Positions 10,973 through 23,822 of a stretch of DNA of 64,000 bases are shown one piece after another. Numbering within the stretch: the first letter of the stretch is position 1; each line of letters begins with the position of its first letter. The position numbers and the translations under genes were made by a program. The stretch is from assembly GCA_902806575.1 (NCBI GenBank), contig CADCXD010000011.1:1426001-1490000 (forward strand), in the 5' to 3' direction. Source of the stretch: Jackrogersella multiformis. Lineage: Eukaryota; Ascomycota; Sordariomycetes; Xylariales; Hypoxylaceae. Below the pieces are notes generated by a model. It was not told where the DNA came from. It did no database searches and saw only the letters and a program-made list of their open reading frames with translations.

Positions 10973-11812
10973 TGTAGATATATGTAATTTGTTTAGAATA
11001 GACTGTGTATGATGCTTTTTTCTGCTGATGGTGAATTATGATATTGATAATAGGAGACATACCTCCTCATTTATATTTCCTTTCATCTCATATATTCTTG
11101 GATATGATCTCCTTTCTTTCGTCTGATCGATCATGAATACACTAATATCACCAATTCCTCTATGACGATGGTGCTTCCTACGGCTTTGCCAATATTTCCC
11201 TCTCGCATAGATAGTTAGGAAGAATTCTCAACATTAAGTCATAGCTGAAGCTTATTGTTACCTACACAAGTTGGTGCCGACATGGATAGTTACGGCTGAA
11301 GCTTACAGCTAGTCGAGGAGGAATAGATAATGAAATCATAACCAAGTAACATTGCTGTGGCCTATTTTGGGGATTTTGAAGCTTACAGAGTCCGAGCTGA
11401 ACGGTTCAATCGGCACACAACCTTAAGACAGTTCGATCCAGGGATCGGCAGCTTTGCAGTTATGCTTACTTGATCAAAACCACCTTTACTTAGATTAACT
11501 ACGTTCCGGCGATCTCCCCGTGAAATCCTACGGGAAATTCTACCAATCAAAGACTGTCGGCCTCTTCGGTTGTAAATGGTAATCTCGCTGCCTGTTTCTA
11601 TTGCCAAGGTTACTAAATAGGGGCTAAGCCTCCTTGTAGTAGATATCTAGCCCAGTTGTCTCTCTAAACTCACTGTTACATTCCCTTAGTCTCACAGCTC
11701 GACGTATCACTTATTATCAGTTGTAATAATACTTAAGGTCCTTTTGCTTGCTAGAGTAATCCGAGTAGTACCCCCTACGCCTGAATTGGGCCCTGGCCAT
11801 CTATATAGGGTA
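10973..11812. other. Intergenic
   Basis: About 0.8 kb. It must hold the promoter of the secreted protein gene immediately right of 10972. No convincing gene is seen; the 74-codon frame at 11383..11607 shows no domain-like sequence. Confidence 0.6.
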
Positions 11813-12316
11813 TCAGCATTCTTCCGCGAGACGAAAGTTATAGGGAATCCAGAGAGCCATTGGAAAAACAACTCCAAAAGATACTCGGTTATAATTCAGC
11901 TCCTGGAATGGATTCACATAGAGACACAAGATCATTATAAAATTACCTACCGCATCTATGAGGCCTCCACAGGCATCACCAACAGCACCTAGATGGGGAT
12001 GGTTCTTATGTTCCTTCTTGACCTTGGGTGGCACGGGCGCCTTGATGTGCTTGCATCCACGTTCCTTTTGTGGTTCAATCTGTGGTTGTGATCGGAGTTG
12101 GAGCGGCTGCTCAGGTGGCGAGGGTACCAACGTCTCAGTCGAGGACCAGCCACTCGAGCAATCAGAAGACGCATCTCGTTCTTGTTCTTTTTCAGGCTGA
12201 CTCGATTGGGATTTCTGGTCCTGTGTATGCTGGTGGGATTGTGAATTCTGGCCCTGTTGCTGCTGAGAGGACTCGGGGCCGCGGACCTGGTTGTTCGCTG
12301 ATTGGGTAGACGACAT
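11813..12316 (-). CDS. Small Gln/Ser-rich hypothetical protein
   Basis: A reading frame of 167 residues from a true ATG at 12316. I do not recognise it. Residues 1-95 are low complexity (Gln, Ser, Pro, Glu). A basic stretch KVKKEHKNHPHLG follows, then the hydrophobic segment GDACGGLIDAVGNFIMILC, which could be a membrane anchor. A possible in-frame 48-bp intron (donor GTAGGT, acceptor CCAG near 11904) would remove part of the hydrophobic segment, so the C-terminus is uncertain. Evidence is the start codon, length and non-random composition only. Confidence 0.42.
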   Translation of the reverse strand: MSSTQSANNQVRGPESSQQQQGQNSQSHQHTQDQKSQSSQPEKEQERDASSDCSSGWSSTETLVPSPPEQPLQLRSQPQIEPQKERGCKHIKAPVPPKVKKEHKNHPHLGAVGDACGGLIDAVGNFIMILCLYVNPFQELNYNRVSFGVVFPMALWIPYNFRLAEEC

Positions 12317-13443
12317 TACGAACCAATTTTTATGTTTGTAATTGATTGCAGACAGAACTGTGCAAAATATGACCTGCGTAAATAGATATAATTGTTCTGT
12401 TCGGGGAGGAGCCAGAGGTTTATATGTTTTTTCTTGGAACCCGAGAGTCTATAACCTACCGCGGTGCTACTAGCATGTTTGTCTACCTATGGTTGAATGT
12501 TACCTTATGCTTCTAGATAAATACCCGAACTTATCTAGTGGATCGTGGTGTGTTGTCATGTTCAACCTGGTTAGCAATAGGCTCCTAACCTAGTCAGTTG
12601 TGCCTCAATGTTTCTGGGGTTCTCGCCGAGTTGTTGGACCAAGAGACAGCTCTCCACGCCCGTGTTTGTGTTATTTAAAATTGCTAAACTTCGTACCCTC
12701 GTCAGCATATCTACCTGTGTTGGTCGTGTTATCAATCCTGGTAGGTTACTTACTGTGCACTATATCCACGAGAAACTCAGATGTTCCTACACGAACAATT
12801 CCTTAAAATGACATTTCTGGTCTGGCAAATTAGGTAGAGTGACATTAATTTATAACGTGTATGGATTTTGACTTGGATTCCTGACTGGACGTGGTTAAAC
12901 AGATGCTACCGAGCAAGAAATTTGTTCATGCCGTGCATGTCAAAATGTCAAAGTTTTCGGGCTACAGAGCACTGCGATAGAGCAGTGACAACTAATATGG
13001 CTTATGATGTGCTGTATGTGGTTGTCTCATGATACTTAACCTAGGCGGCGCTGGTTATCTCAAACACCCATAGACTAAAATTTAAGGGATACGATTCTTC
13101 ATAATAGATTCCCCGTTTCTCTACTGTTTTTAGATTGAAATATGGGTATTTAAGGATCAGTTTTTGAACAAATAAATTAATAAATATTATCTTGAGAATC
13201 TATATCTCGAATTGTATTATGATAAACCTCTAACCTAACTGTTACTAAACATGCTAAAAACATTTCAAGTTGCAAAACAGTAAACATATTCCCTACCCCT
13301 AACTTCGATCAACTTACATAACAAGGTTAAATACTTGATATCAATACTGGGCATTTGGAGAAGTAATACCCATCGTAAGTTTTGATGGGTATGGATGGAT
13401 TCGTATCGTACCTTGAAATATCGGGTACTTCAGTCAGCTCTGT
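12317..13443. other. Intergenic
   Basis: About 1.1 kb. The left end should carry the promoter of the minus-strand small protein gene. Nothing recognisable is seen; the two overlapping 67-68 codon frames near 12600-12810 look like chance. Confidence 0.6.
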
Positions 13444-14742
13444 TTACACCCCTTCCTTTACACTTGTCCTATTACTCCAGCTTTCTGTTGACAAGGTGAT
13501 ATATGAATATGGATCAGATACCAAATGCAAATTGTCGGCGATCATAGCCGCCCATATCTTTGACCCGCAGTAGGGAAATTGCTTGTAAAAACCATAAAGG
13601 CTGGAAAACCAATTGTATAGAACGTAGAGAATCCAAACGAACGCGAGCCCAGGAGTAGTTAGCCATAAACAACACCAAAGATAAAGGCGAATACCCGTGA
13701 GAATGGGATTTATCATGCCTCCAAGCATTTTACGCGCCATATAAGGCGCCGTTTTTCGCATTTCCCGAAATCCAGGTTCGTAGAGAAGGCAGGTAAGGCG
13801 TAAACGTAACCCTGATCGGAACCACCTTTTAAGCTGATTGGCAAAGCGACTGTCTCTCATTATCGACGTACGAACCTCGGCATCTTGGTGTATTTGCATT
13901 CCCAATCTCCACTGCTTGGGTTGAATAGAGGAATAATGTCGGTGTGGTAGCTGGTGTTGGAAAAGTATGTAACGTGTGATGAAGGCATCGTCGCCCGTGT
14001 TTTGTCTCGCCCCGCTCCACAAGTCGTGAGTAAAAAGATATTGGAAATAGGGGTCCTTAACGATCTCTGCCCGCAATAACATCGTGAGACCCGACACTGT
14101 AAAATTGGTCGACCGTTCCTTGGCAAAGAAAGCGGCCATCCCAGGCCCTCGGCGCGAACGTATACGAAGGGCGGCAACCTCCCAAGGAGTGATAATCTTG
14201 GAATCTCTTCGTTCTTCGGGAACGTGCGATCCGATAGGTCCGCCGACAAGGCCCACGTCTTCTTCCTGAAAGGGAGCAAGTAACTGCGTTAGTACGTGAG
14301 TGGTTGTCCAATGGGCGTCGTCATCAACAAGGCAAAGAATACTACCTGATGCTGCATTGATGCCTCGACATAGTTGACTGCGTTTGTTAGCAACTTGTAC
14401 TGTAACAATATCGACGGTCGTTCCGCTTTCCTTTGCAGCTGCCCAAACGCCAGGGGCTGCCTCTAGATACCTTGCAAGCTTGTCTGCTGTATTCTCGAGG
14501 GTGACGAAGATCACTTCCCGGGGACGGTTGGACAACCATGTGAGAAGGTTTTCAGCCAAATCAACATCATGGTCGACTGTAGGAACGATAATGGAAACGT
14601 CAGATGGGGAATAGCGGGCTTCGCCGGGTGGAGGAACGGGAAAAGGTTGATATCGACTGGCATATCGTCTGCTTTCTTTCCCGTCGAGGTAGTCCCATAG
14701 GTACAGCCCAGCAAGGGAAACAGTCTCGATATAGGCATGCAT
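13444..14742 (-). CDS. Family 2 glycosyltransferase (Cps1/hyaluronan-synthase-like)
   Basis: A single-exon gene of 432 residues from the ATG at 14742. It is a processive-type GT2 enzyme, expected to transfer sugar from a nucleotide sugar at a membrane. Visible features: DVSIIVPTVD opening the GT-A fold (about 48-57), the metal/nucleotide motif VDDDAHW (about 138-144), an acceptor-site region with TGDDAFITRY (about 248-257) where many homologues have an ED or GDD motif, and the QLKRW form of the QxxRW motif (about 303-307). At least two hydrophobic segments follow (about 350-390), and the C-terminal STESWSNR resembles the conserved end of fungal homologues. No strong N-terminal membrane helix is seen, so a short upstream exon cannot be excluded. 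The sugar product is unknown. Confidence 0.85.
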   Translation of the reverse strand: MHAYIETVSLAGLYLWDYLDGKESRRYASRYQPFPVPPPGEARYSPSDVSIIVPTVDHDVDLAENLLTWLSNRPREVIFVTLENTADKLARYLEAAPGVWAAAKESGTTVDIVTVQVANKRSQLCRGINAASGSILCLVDDDAHWTTTHVLTQLLAPFQEEDVGLVGGPIGSHVPEERRDSKIITPWEVAALRIRSRRGPGMAAFFAKERSTNFTVSGLTMLLRAEIVKDPYFQYLFTHDLWSGARQNTGDDAFITRYILFQHQLPHRHYSSIQPKQWRLGMQIHQDAEVRTSIMRDSRFANQLKRWFRSGLRLRLTCLLYEPGFREMRKTAPYMARKMLGGMINPILTGIRLYLWCCLWLTTPGLAFVWILYVLYNWFSSLYGFYKQFPYCGSKIWAAMIADNLHLVSDPYSYITLSTESWSNRTSVKEGV

Positions 14743-16138
14743 CTTGATCTAAATCTTAGTGTAGGGAGAATGTGTTTGTATTAATCGAAGATATCGATGA
14801 TAATGAAAGGGTTGAATACTTACGGGATAAAACAGAAGCCTTATATAATTCGGTTATTCATCGAGGAAATAAGTTAAGCAGATATAACGTTCCCTAACGC
14901 TTCTACTGTAATATAATAACAATGGCATTGTTCGCTAATTTAAACCGGAGGTTCTCGACAGAAATCTATAACAAACAAAGGACTATGTTAACCTAACTAG
15001 GTAGGGGTAGGTAAATGATGTATTTTTATACGGCTCTCCTAATCGAACTTATCGGGCAACAACGATTGATATCGAGTTGATGAATAACTGCGATTCACCG
15101 TTGAATTATATATGCCGACTTCACTTACATCTTCACGTATAATAATACATCCCGCTCTAGGTTAGCTGCTGCTCTCTATCCTATTACTAATTTATTCTTA
15201 AATATATACTCAAGGTACAGTGCAGTACTTCCCTCTAATAGGCTCCATCTATTTAGACTACCTAGGTAGGTTAAGAAATATGAATCTCTCTCAATAATAT
15301 CTGGGTGTTTATTTACAGGTGGGTAGTTGTGATAGTCAAAAGACTGCATGGATGATATTAAATGATTTAGTTAGGTAGTAGGGATACAGGTACCTAAGTA
15401 CCTAAGTACCTATGTACACGCCATCTACGTAGCACCTTCCTAGTACTAATGAAGGTAGGTACGGACCGTTATTGACTGGGGTATGTGCGTGTGTGGCGTT
15501 GCTTTATGATGAAGAGGGCGTATCTTTAGCTGGATTGCGGGAAAGTACGCACCAAAAGTAATACTAGTTAGGCCTAGCTAGGGGCGTGCTTTCCTAAACA
15601 TTGATAAGGACACGTCTACCCACTACTGGGCCAGCCCCACACCATCTGGTTTATAATGTAAACATCGATTCAACTCCATCTTTTTTCCCATCCTTCCATC
15701 TTTCATACACAAACCGCACAACAACAGCTTCCAGCTTTTGACACAACTTCATCAATCTGCTACTTCCAACGCTTCTGCGCACAGCTAACTCTGCTTCATT
15801 GCAAATACTGTATTCAAACAATTGATCAGTCAATCATCTAACACGCTCCTACTTTGAATCTCGTCATCGCTAGGACGCGTCTTCCAATTTTGCATCTTGC
15901 ACATCGCACCTTGCAAATCCATCATCTACCATCTGCCATCGCGTCTGCTCAGCAATAGCTGCAGCCTCAGTTCATCGCATCCTTGCTCTAGCACATCGAT
16001 TGAACTCCCCTCTATCTGCTTACGCGCTTATCAACGCGCGTTTGATGCTAAGCATCATCATACTACCTTATTGACACACATACTTCTACCCTAAATCTCG
16101 ATTCCACCCCCGACGCGTCCGACGCGCGACGGGTTACT
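14743..16138. other. Intergenic, divergent promoters
   Basis: About 1.4 kb between divergent genes. ACCTAGGT/CCTAAGTA words cluster at about 15000, 15260 and 15380-15410. The last 500 bp are C/T-rich, like the 5' leader of the spindle pole body gene. No gene is supported. Confidence 0.65.
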
Positions 16139-19100
16139 ATGGAATCGAGAAGTAGTAGATATCAGTCGCGCATCCTTAGGGAAATGCATCAAAATACAGA
16201 GAATCCTTTCAATTCACCACCTTCATCTACCGGTTCCCACGGAACTATTACCCTCACCTCTAATATTACGATGGGTCCTCAGGGCGAATCTACGCGACGA
16301 ATGGACGACTTATCCATCAAACTCCCCAGCCAAACCGCCATGAGTGGCGCTAAGGCTCCCCAACAAACTTCTTTCAACGTCAACACTTCGGCATTAGGCC
16401 GTACTTTCCCCGAATGGAGCCGATGGAATCCCAATGGACCCGAACAAGAAGGCGACACGTGGGACATTGCTAGCGATGGTGCTCCCAACCCAACCGGAAA
16501 GGAGAATGTTACGCCAATTGGAAGCCCAAACTCTTCGGTAGTCGCTACCCCTAGAGCGGACGACACTGACAGAAACAAGGTCAGTAAGCACTTTCTACAA
16601 AATGTTAGATCTTCATATACCCAGACGCGAGAGCCCGTGAGCTCTTTGGAAAGAACTGCATTGCTTTACCGCACGACTGCCAGCCTGGTGCAAGACATAG
16701 TGGCAGATGCACAGGCTGGTAGAGCCGCGCGTGCGGCTCGGAAAGCAGCACGGTCCAGGCCACTTCCGGCGAGTCCAGTGCCTGTCCCGGTCCTTGAACC
16801 TAGTTCTGGTCGTTTACGTCCCAGCGGAGGCCGAAGTGTGTCTAGCCCATACCTGCGATCTCGTCGTAGGGAAGCTATTGCCGCCGCAGAACGAGCTGAT
16901 ACTGTTCCTAATTCTTTTTCCAATTCTTCTATTTCCGCCTCTCATTTGTCTCATTCCTCTAATCTCTCTCGTCCCTCTATTCGAGGCCGTGTTGTGTCGG
17001 AGCCTGTTCGTTCTGTTCAACCATCCGTTCGTTTTATTGATCCAGTCACACGAGAAATTGTGATTTCCACCTCCTATTCCTTTGAAATTAACGTACTGAC
17101 ATAATATGTGTTTGTTTTTTTAGGTCCAGTCTACAAAAGACGCAGATGTGCCCAAAGGCCAAACTACGGCGAGCCGAGGCGCCTTTCGAACGAGGGCTCA
17201 GATGCAACCACGAGTCCAAACCGAATCTGAATGCTCATTGGACCTCTCTGAACAATTGGCTCAGTTCCAACGAGGCTCCGAAGACCATGGTGCCCGTCCA
17301 TATGTACCAACACCTAATGCCGCAAAGGGCTCCAAGACTCGACGCGGCAATGTTACAGCTCTCCTTGAGACGCTTAAAACAGCGCAGACCAAACAGGCTG
17401 AATCTCAGGAGCCGTCTGCGAAGCAAACTTCCCCAGTATCACGCCCTATGGTGCAGCCACGAAATGCCGCAAAGATGCACATGGAGCGGCAATCAGCATT
17501 GAATAATATGGCTGGTCCCGCTACTCCTAATCAAACTGCTCGCTCTTTCTTCCTACCTAACTTTTCCTACATAAACGACTTCCTAGCTGGTACTCTGAGA
17601 TTGTCATCTCTCAGAAATGGCATGCCCGTATTTGTTAAACACGGCAAGGTTCACGACCGCGAGTCATCAATCTACCCAGATAATCATGTCGATGTCGAAG
17701 CAATCGCCATCCCTGAAGACGAGGAGAAGATTTTCGTATCTCTTGATAAGATCAAAGATGAAATTCATGCTCTGAAGGAGCACGACGAGCTCGTATCGAG
17801 ACAAGCGGAGCAACTTCAAGAGGAGATTGAAGAGCTTCAGATTCTGATTGCCAAGTACAAGTCTCGAAAGGACAGTGCAATGGGCTCCGATTCAGAAAGT
17901 TCGATAATAGACCACTTGAGCAACCAGAAGAGTCGTAAGTAATTTCTGTCGTCGCTCTCGTTACGTCCGCTAACTCCAATAACAGAATTAGAAGAGCAAG
18001 TCGGCTCTCTCCAGGCTCGCCTAGACAAAGCGAATCGGAAGATCAGCATCAATGAGATTCATACCGACTCTTACGTCGCTGAACGTGACGAAGCTCTCAA
18101 GAGCGCCACGGAGCATTTGGACAAGATCAAACAACTACAGTCCGAACTGAATGAAGCTCGCCAAGAGCTCGAGCTGTTCCGCGAGGACGACACGCAAGAT
18201 GCCAATGCGCTCGAGTTGGAAATTAAGTCTCTGCGCAAGGATAACAACTCTATCCGTCAGCAGTGGAAATCCTTGCTGGAGGAAAATCGATCGCTTCGTG
18301 AGCACAACAACGACGTATCTCAACAGAATATGGACCTGGAACAGGATTTCAAAGCCGCCAAAGCGCAACTCGATATGAATAAGGCAGAGTTCGAGACGCT
18401 TCAGCATGACTGTGAACTCCTTTCGGAAGAGAAGGCCATGCTTAAGCAGGACAACCTAAGCCTAGAGCGTCATAATGATAAATTCTTCAACGACAACAAG
18501 GTTCTCAAGCAGCAGAACTCTTTGCTCGATCGTCAAACGCACGACCTCCAAGATGAAGTAGCTCGACTCAAGAAGCTTCTGAACGCTACCAACGCAGAAA
18601 CTGGAACCATGTCTGTCGACTTCAAGGATATCAAGTATCGACTTGAGGTACGAAACCACGAGCTTACTAAGGAGAACGCAGAGCTCCAACAACAGATTAT
18701 CGATCTACAAGCCGACTTTTCTTCGAAGCGCATGGCTCTAGATCAAGACAAACGTCGACTTGCTGCTGCAAATGAGAGGCTCAATGAGCAGATCGATAAG
18801 ATAAGCAAACAATGTGAAGAAATTGTGAAGGAAAGCAAGGAGGAAGCAATGATGCACGAGGAGCATCAGCAGACCCTGACTCAGCATTTGAACTTAATTA
18901 TCGGCAAGGAGTCGTATTTGGTAGACAAGCTGAAGAAGACTGCTAAGAACGAGGCCCAGCTCCAGTTTGAACTCAAGCGAAGGACAGACGCTATTAACAA
19001 AGCTCGTCAGATTACTCAGGAAATCAAGGACTTCATGAGCACTGTAAGCAAGAAGAAGCATGCGAGAACGCCACACATCATCGATCCAAAGGGTAAGGGG

Positions 19101-20486
19101 GCCGCCAGTGAGACTACTGCTAGAAGCACCACGTCTCAGACGGACATTCCCATGCAGGATGATTACACACAGCAGATCGACCTCACACAGGGGTCTGAAT
19201 TTGCCAGCATCTTCACACAGGGCGAAATGCCTAAATTACGAGAGGCTCTTCGTCAAGTTCGTGGCGATACGCAACGAAAGGACATGGCTACCGAATCGTT
19301 GGCTTTTGATGACGATGACATGAGCGAGGACGATAGCCAGAGTCTTCCGCCCCCATTTCTATCTCAGACCCGACAACGCGCTACCAGCTCTCACAGGGCA
19401 GTCTCCGGGATGTCTAAGGCACGATCGGAGGCTACCAAGTCCCAACCAATTGGGATTTTGAAGGATACCCAACCTTCTCGATTGAACTCACAGAAGCAAA
19501 AGACAGGCCGCAGCGTCGCCGACACGGAATTTGAGGAGCTGCGCGAGCAAGTTAAGACTGCAGACTCTACCACGGGTGTACGGAAATCCAAGTCAGAGGA
19601 TACTATCCCACGAAAGGTGTCATTCGGTCGACCAGACATCCAAGACAGTCATACAAAACCCCAATCAGACCGTACCGCGAAGGATTCACGACCGGTATCC
19701 GAACCAGACCTTACCGGACGCTTCAGTGTTAAGTCTGGCGCTAGCGGGATGAGCATTCAAAGCGAGACCTCCGAGGCGGATAAGTTCCACCGTCGCAATT
19801 CAGATAGCGCGCGATTTGAAGTTGATGTCGATTCTGATCATGAAGATAATATGACTTCCGCGTTATTCATTGATGACATCACACTCGAGCAACAAAAGAT
19901 GAACGAGAAGCAGAACGCGAAGCAGAGTGCGAAAAAGGCTGATAAGAGTGAGCTCTCTAAGGACGCTAAGCGTATCCTCGACAATCTTGATTATGATCAT
20001 GACTGCGGCAACTGTGTCGTGTGTGCACGGATCAACGAGTACGAGTGCGAGAAACGCGGCGTCTACAAGAAAAGCATCCGTGTCTCGAAACCAATCCCTG
20101 TAACGGACCGAGCCCCGGCTCAATCTGAGTATGAAGACCAGTCTACACTACGTCCATCGCAAGATCCAGCGGCGGCACTAGCTAAAGTTATCAAAACCTT
20201 GCAAGATGAGGAGCGGCACGTCCAGATGGCTCTTAAGGACATGGACGGGCAATACAACGATTGCAACCCGGCGGTCCACCGAAGACGGTGGAAGAAATTA
20301 GGCAGAAAGATGGATTCGCTTAGGAAGGTGCGGGATCTCCGTAGAGATCAGATCTACTACCTCTATGACGCTCTTGAAGGGCAGAAGCAGAGCGGCCAGG
20401 AGATGACGGCAGAGTTTGTGGATCTCACCGTAGCGAGTGCTATGACGAATGATCCAAGCTGGAAGGGTATGCACGAATACTACTGA
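16139..20486 (+). CDS. ppc89: Ppc89/Cep57-like spindle pole body protein
   Basis: Three exons (16139..17059, 17124..17934, 17986..20486) encode 1410 residues. Intron 1 is 64 bp (GTGATT, TACTGAC branch, TTTTTTTAG) and intron 2 is 51 bp (GTAAGT, CTAAC, CAG); both joins keep the frame. The N-terminal third is Ser/Pro-rich and disordered. Long coiled-coil heptads run from about residue 490 to 920, in the region matching the PPC89 centrosome-localisation domain. A disordered linker follows. A CGNCVVC motif sits near residue 1250, and a helical C-terminal block (about 1290-1390, with RWKKLGRKMDSLRKVRD) fits the Cep57 microtubule-binding domain. In fission yeast Ppc89 is a core scaffold of the spindle pole body. 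Assignment to this family is firm; the exact orthologue is inferred. Confidence 0.9.
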
Positions 20487-20894
20487 TAGGGTTAAGGCGA
20501 AAACTCGGAGTTTGCATATGACACATTGCCTTGGTGGTAATGGTAAATGACTAGGACTTTGCATGTATGGTTAATTGGTGTCGCCCGGTTTGTTGTATTA
20601 CGAGGCTCATGCATAGGTGGCGTTTAACAAAAGGGAGTCTGCATTAGGATGCATTGTATATGGATAGGAACTGCCGTACAGGCATAGGCTACGCGAACCC
20701 GTATTGAGGGCGCTGTTACATTTCATAATGGAATGAATCATGATATTTCTACAATCAATGAGAACATTGAACGCTGATTACGTGCTATTGTGTTCTTCAG
20801 GTTGTGACTTCAATGCAATGATGGTATATCAACAGGCTACCGTTTCATGCTAGTCATTATCAATGCCCATAAATGTAAGGATCTGATGGCTTCA
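20487..20894. other. Intergenic, convergent 3' ends
   Basis: About 0.4 kb between the convergent spindle pole body and MFS genes, presumably both 3' untranslated regions. No other feature is seen. Confidence 0.7.
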
Positions 20895-22442
20895 TTACAA
20901 TGCTCTTATCACCCTCTTCCCCATAGTCCAGAACCAGCCCCAAGCGCCGAGCACGGCAGTCAACCCGGTATACACAATCATAGGTCCGTACTGCGTAGCG
21001 TAGCCGGTGAAGTCCTCGGCCTTGAGACGATCGGCCTCGAGCAGGGCGCCGCCGACGGGCCCGCTCAGCACGAAGCCGAGGCCACGGCCGCCGAGCAGCA
21101 TGCCGAATATGAGGCCGGTGTCGACGGCGCCGTCGCGCCGCTTCATCTCCCGCAGGATGCCGGACCAGGTGGAGCTGAAGCCGCCGGCGAAGAAGCCGTA
21201 CAGCAGGGTGAAGACGACCAGCACGGCGACCTGGTGGCCGCCCAGCCCCCACAGCAGAAACACGGGCAGCGCGCTGCCGAGCGAGGAGATCAGGATCACG
21301 GTCGTGGCCGCGAGCCCCGCGTCGTTCAGCAGCCCGATCACCAGCGACCCCGGCACCGAGGCCAGCGAGATGAGAGCTAGAAACACGGGCCCCGTCACAG
21401 AAGGAAAGCCCAGCGCGTGCGCGTACGATGCTAGGTACGTCGACGGCATCAGGTACCCCAGCGACTGCAGGACGTTGCCGGCTTGCAGGATCCAGAAGGT
21501 CGGGTGCCGCGCGAACCCGAAGGAGACGCGGCCTGCTGGTCTTACAGGTGTAGGGGAGGAGTCGGAGGACGAGGGGGTGGTGGGAGCAGTGGTGGTAGGA
21601 TGCTCGCGCATGAGGAATATCGGCGGGATGGTCAGCAAGGCCGAGGCGACGGCGTAGACGCGCAGCGTGGTGCCGACGCCGTACCGGTCCAGCAGCACGC
21701 TCGTCAGGAAGGGCATGCCGGCGCCGGCGGCGCTCTTCCCGCTCCACATGGCGCCGTAGGCCAGGCCCTTGCGGCGGTCGGCGAACCACTCGTTGAGGCA
21801 CAGCGAGGCGGGGCTGAACAGCAGGCCGCAGCCGACGGCGTGGAAGACGCCCTGGGTGGCGACGAGCTGGGCGGCCGTGGCGGCGAAGCTGGACGCCACG
21901 AGGCAGCAGGTGGTGAGCACGAGCCCGGCTGCCATGCTCGGCCGCCGCAGCCCCGGGTACCGCGTCAGCACCGTGAAGGCCACCGGCATCATCAGGTACA
22001 GGATCCCCGTCTGCGACGTCCCGATGCTGGCGACAATGCCCGGGCCGCTGGGCCCCGACAGCACCGCGTGCGTCGTGTAGTACTCTTGGAAGATGCCGAA
22101 GGCGAGGGAGTACCCTGATTCTGCGGGTGAGCGGGTGGGGATATAGGGGCATGGAGGCATGATGGAGAGAGGATTAAGGAGGTGGGAGTAGTTGTTTGCT
22201 CACTCACCCCATATCGGCACTTGGATGAGTACGCATCCGGCGAGGACGAGGTAGGCGGATTTGCTGTGGTCTGCTAGCGAGAGAGATGGCGGTCTTGGTA
22301 TTTCAAGAGGATCTGTATTCCTGATGCTGTTGCTGGCTTCTGCGGGCGTGGAAAGCTGGCCTGGCTCGGAAGCTGGCAGCGTTTGTAACTCCGTTTCTGC
22401 TTGCGTTGTCATGACTTCTAGGGTTATATCACGGAATCTCAT
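20895..22442 (-). CDS. MFS transporter, monocarboxylate (MCT/SLC16-like) type
   Basis: Two exons, 22442..22208 and 22120..20895, with an 87-bp intron (GTGAGT to CGCAG), encode 486 residues. Around the splice the first membrane helix reads VLIQVPIW then ESGYSLAFGIFQEYY, the hallmark of fungal MCT-like MFS proteins (xGxFQxYY). Further hydrophobic segments give the expected 12 helices. The loop FADRRKGLAYGAM matches the conserved loop after helix 4, and a Pro/Ser/Thr-rich central loop splits the halves. It probably moves a monocarboxylate or similar acid across the plasma membrane; substrate unknown. Both ATGs at 22442 and 22412 are possible starts; I give the longer. Exon 2 is much more GC-rich than surrounding DNA, which produces many shadow frames. 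Confidence 0.9.
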
Positions 22443-23270
22443 CCAATTTGGAAAATATAATCTAGGGTATGTCTAAGAGAGAAGATAGTGACGAATATCT
22501 CAGTTTTATATACACATTCAACACTGATACTCACTATCACTGATATTATTAGAAAATGGTAATAGAGCTTCTAATATATTACACCGCAACAAACCAATGC
22601 GAGGATCCTGGTTGGATACTGAGGTTATGTACCCGACTTCCACGCCCTATCCTTCTGGGGATGATGCCGTAGATCTATGCAGGGGACCAAGGGCAGCCCG
22701 TATCCTCGCCGACATCGCGATCTATGCGAGTCTGAGTTTATTCCGATGGTGGGGTTGATCGAATAGAGTGGCCTATCTCGTGAAAGTAGATATCCTGAAT
22801 AGGAGAGATAGGTATATCCTGATTGGTTGGAGGGGATTCGAAATGGATAATTAGTTAGGTGCGTTGCAAGGGCGTGCGTGGAAGTGACTACGGCTGTATT
22901 GAAGGAATACATTATTGAAAGAACATGAAGTTATTTAGAGGGGTAACGCCGACCCATAAGAATAGGTACATAGATGCATAGATACATAGATACTTAGATA
23001 CATATATACATAGATACATATATACTTCCGTACAGGTGAGATCCTTGGCAGCTGCGATCAGGTGATAATAACCCTGTCACCAGACAGGGAACGGGTGGTC
23101 ATAGCTTTGACCAATCAAATGTTTAATCATTCACGTCGCGAACTCGAAATCCAAATCGTCGAAAATACCACAAAAAGTGCTGTATTTGCCCCATTCATAC
23201 GTTCATATCTTCACAACAAAATTATTCTTCCTGATCAGGAAGCTTCCTAACACCTACCAGGATTATCACC
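22443..23270. other. Intergenic, divergent promoters
   Basis: About 0.8 kb between the divergent MFS and Y14 genes. It contains a GATACATA-type microsatellite at about 22962-23033. The last 200 bp before 23271 should be the Y14 promoter and leader. Confidence 0.65.
22962..23033 (+). repeat. TACATAGA-type tandem repeat
   Basis: Eight or so copies of an 8-10 base unit ACATAGATGC / ATACATAGAT / ATACATATAT in the divergent promoter region. Confidence 0.9.
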
Positions 23271-23822
23271 ATGGCCGACGTTGAGATGGAAGTCGACGAA
23301 CCTGGCTCCCCTGAAGCCACCCAAGCCAAGGTCGGTGACATGCAGACGCACACTAAAGCGACGGCCGTGCGCTCGATCGAGGGATGGATCATCATGGTCA
23401 CCAACGTACACGAAGAATCCGACGAGGAGACCATACACGACAAGTTTGCCGACTTTGGCGAGATCAAGAACTTACATCTGAACCTGGACCGCCGCAGTGG
23501 TTACGTCAAGGTAAGCCGATCAATAGTTTCCCTTATTTTCCTTTGCTTTCCTGTGTTCGACGTTAAAAGGGGGATAAATTCTAATATTATTGATCAAAAA
23601 TAGGGGTACGCCCTAATCGAGTACGCGACCTTGGACGAGGCTCGAGCCGCTATCGACGGCGCACACCAGACCAAGCTACTGGATCAGACTATCAGCGTCG
23701 ACTTCGCTTTTGTCAGACCGCCCCCGGGTAAGGGAAACAGGGGCCCTCGACAGTCGCATCGTGGGAGAGGCCGCAGCCGAAGTCGCAGCCCCGAGGGACA
23801 AAGGGATGGTGATGTTGAGTAA
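23271..23822 (+). CDS. RBM8A: RNA-binding protein 8A (Y14), exon junction complex
   Basis: Two exons, 23271..23510 and 23604..23822, with a 93-bp phase-0 intron (GTAAGC to ATAG), encode 152 residues. Y14 pairs with Mago in the exon junction complex and acts in the nucleus and cytoplasm. One RRM spans about 38-118: RNP2-like IIMVTNV, then the helix [10 protein letters not shown], then YVKGYALIEY (RNP1 region) straddling the intron. The Arg/Ser/Gly-rich tail matches Y14 proteins. The acidic N-terminus [12 protein letters not shown] and total length fit the family closely. The start ATG has a CACC context, near ideal. A Mago gene is not in this window. Confidence 0.95.

Noticed and set aside
20860..22152. 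A 430-codon frame overlapping the MFS transporter
   Set aside because: Arg/Pro/His-rich shadow of the GC-rich transporter exon; the transporter frame has the MCT signatures and membrane helices.
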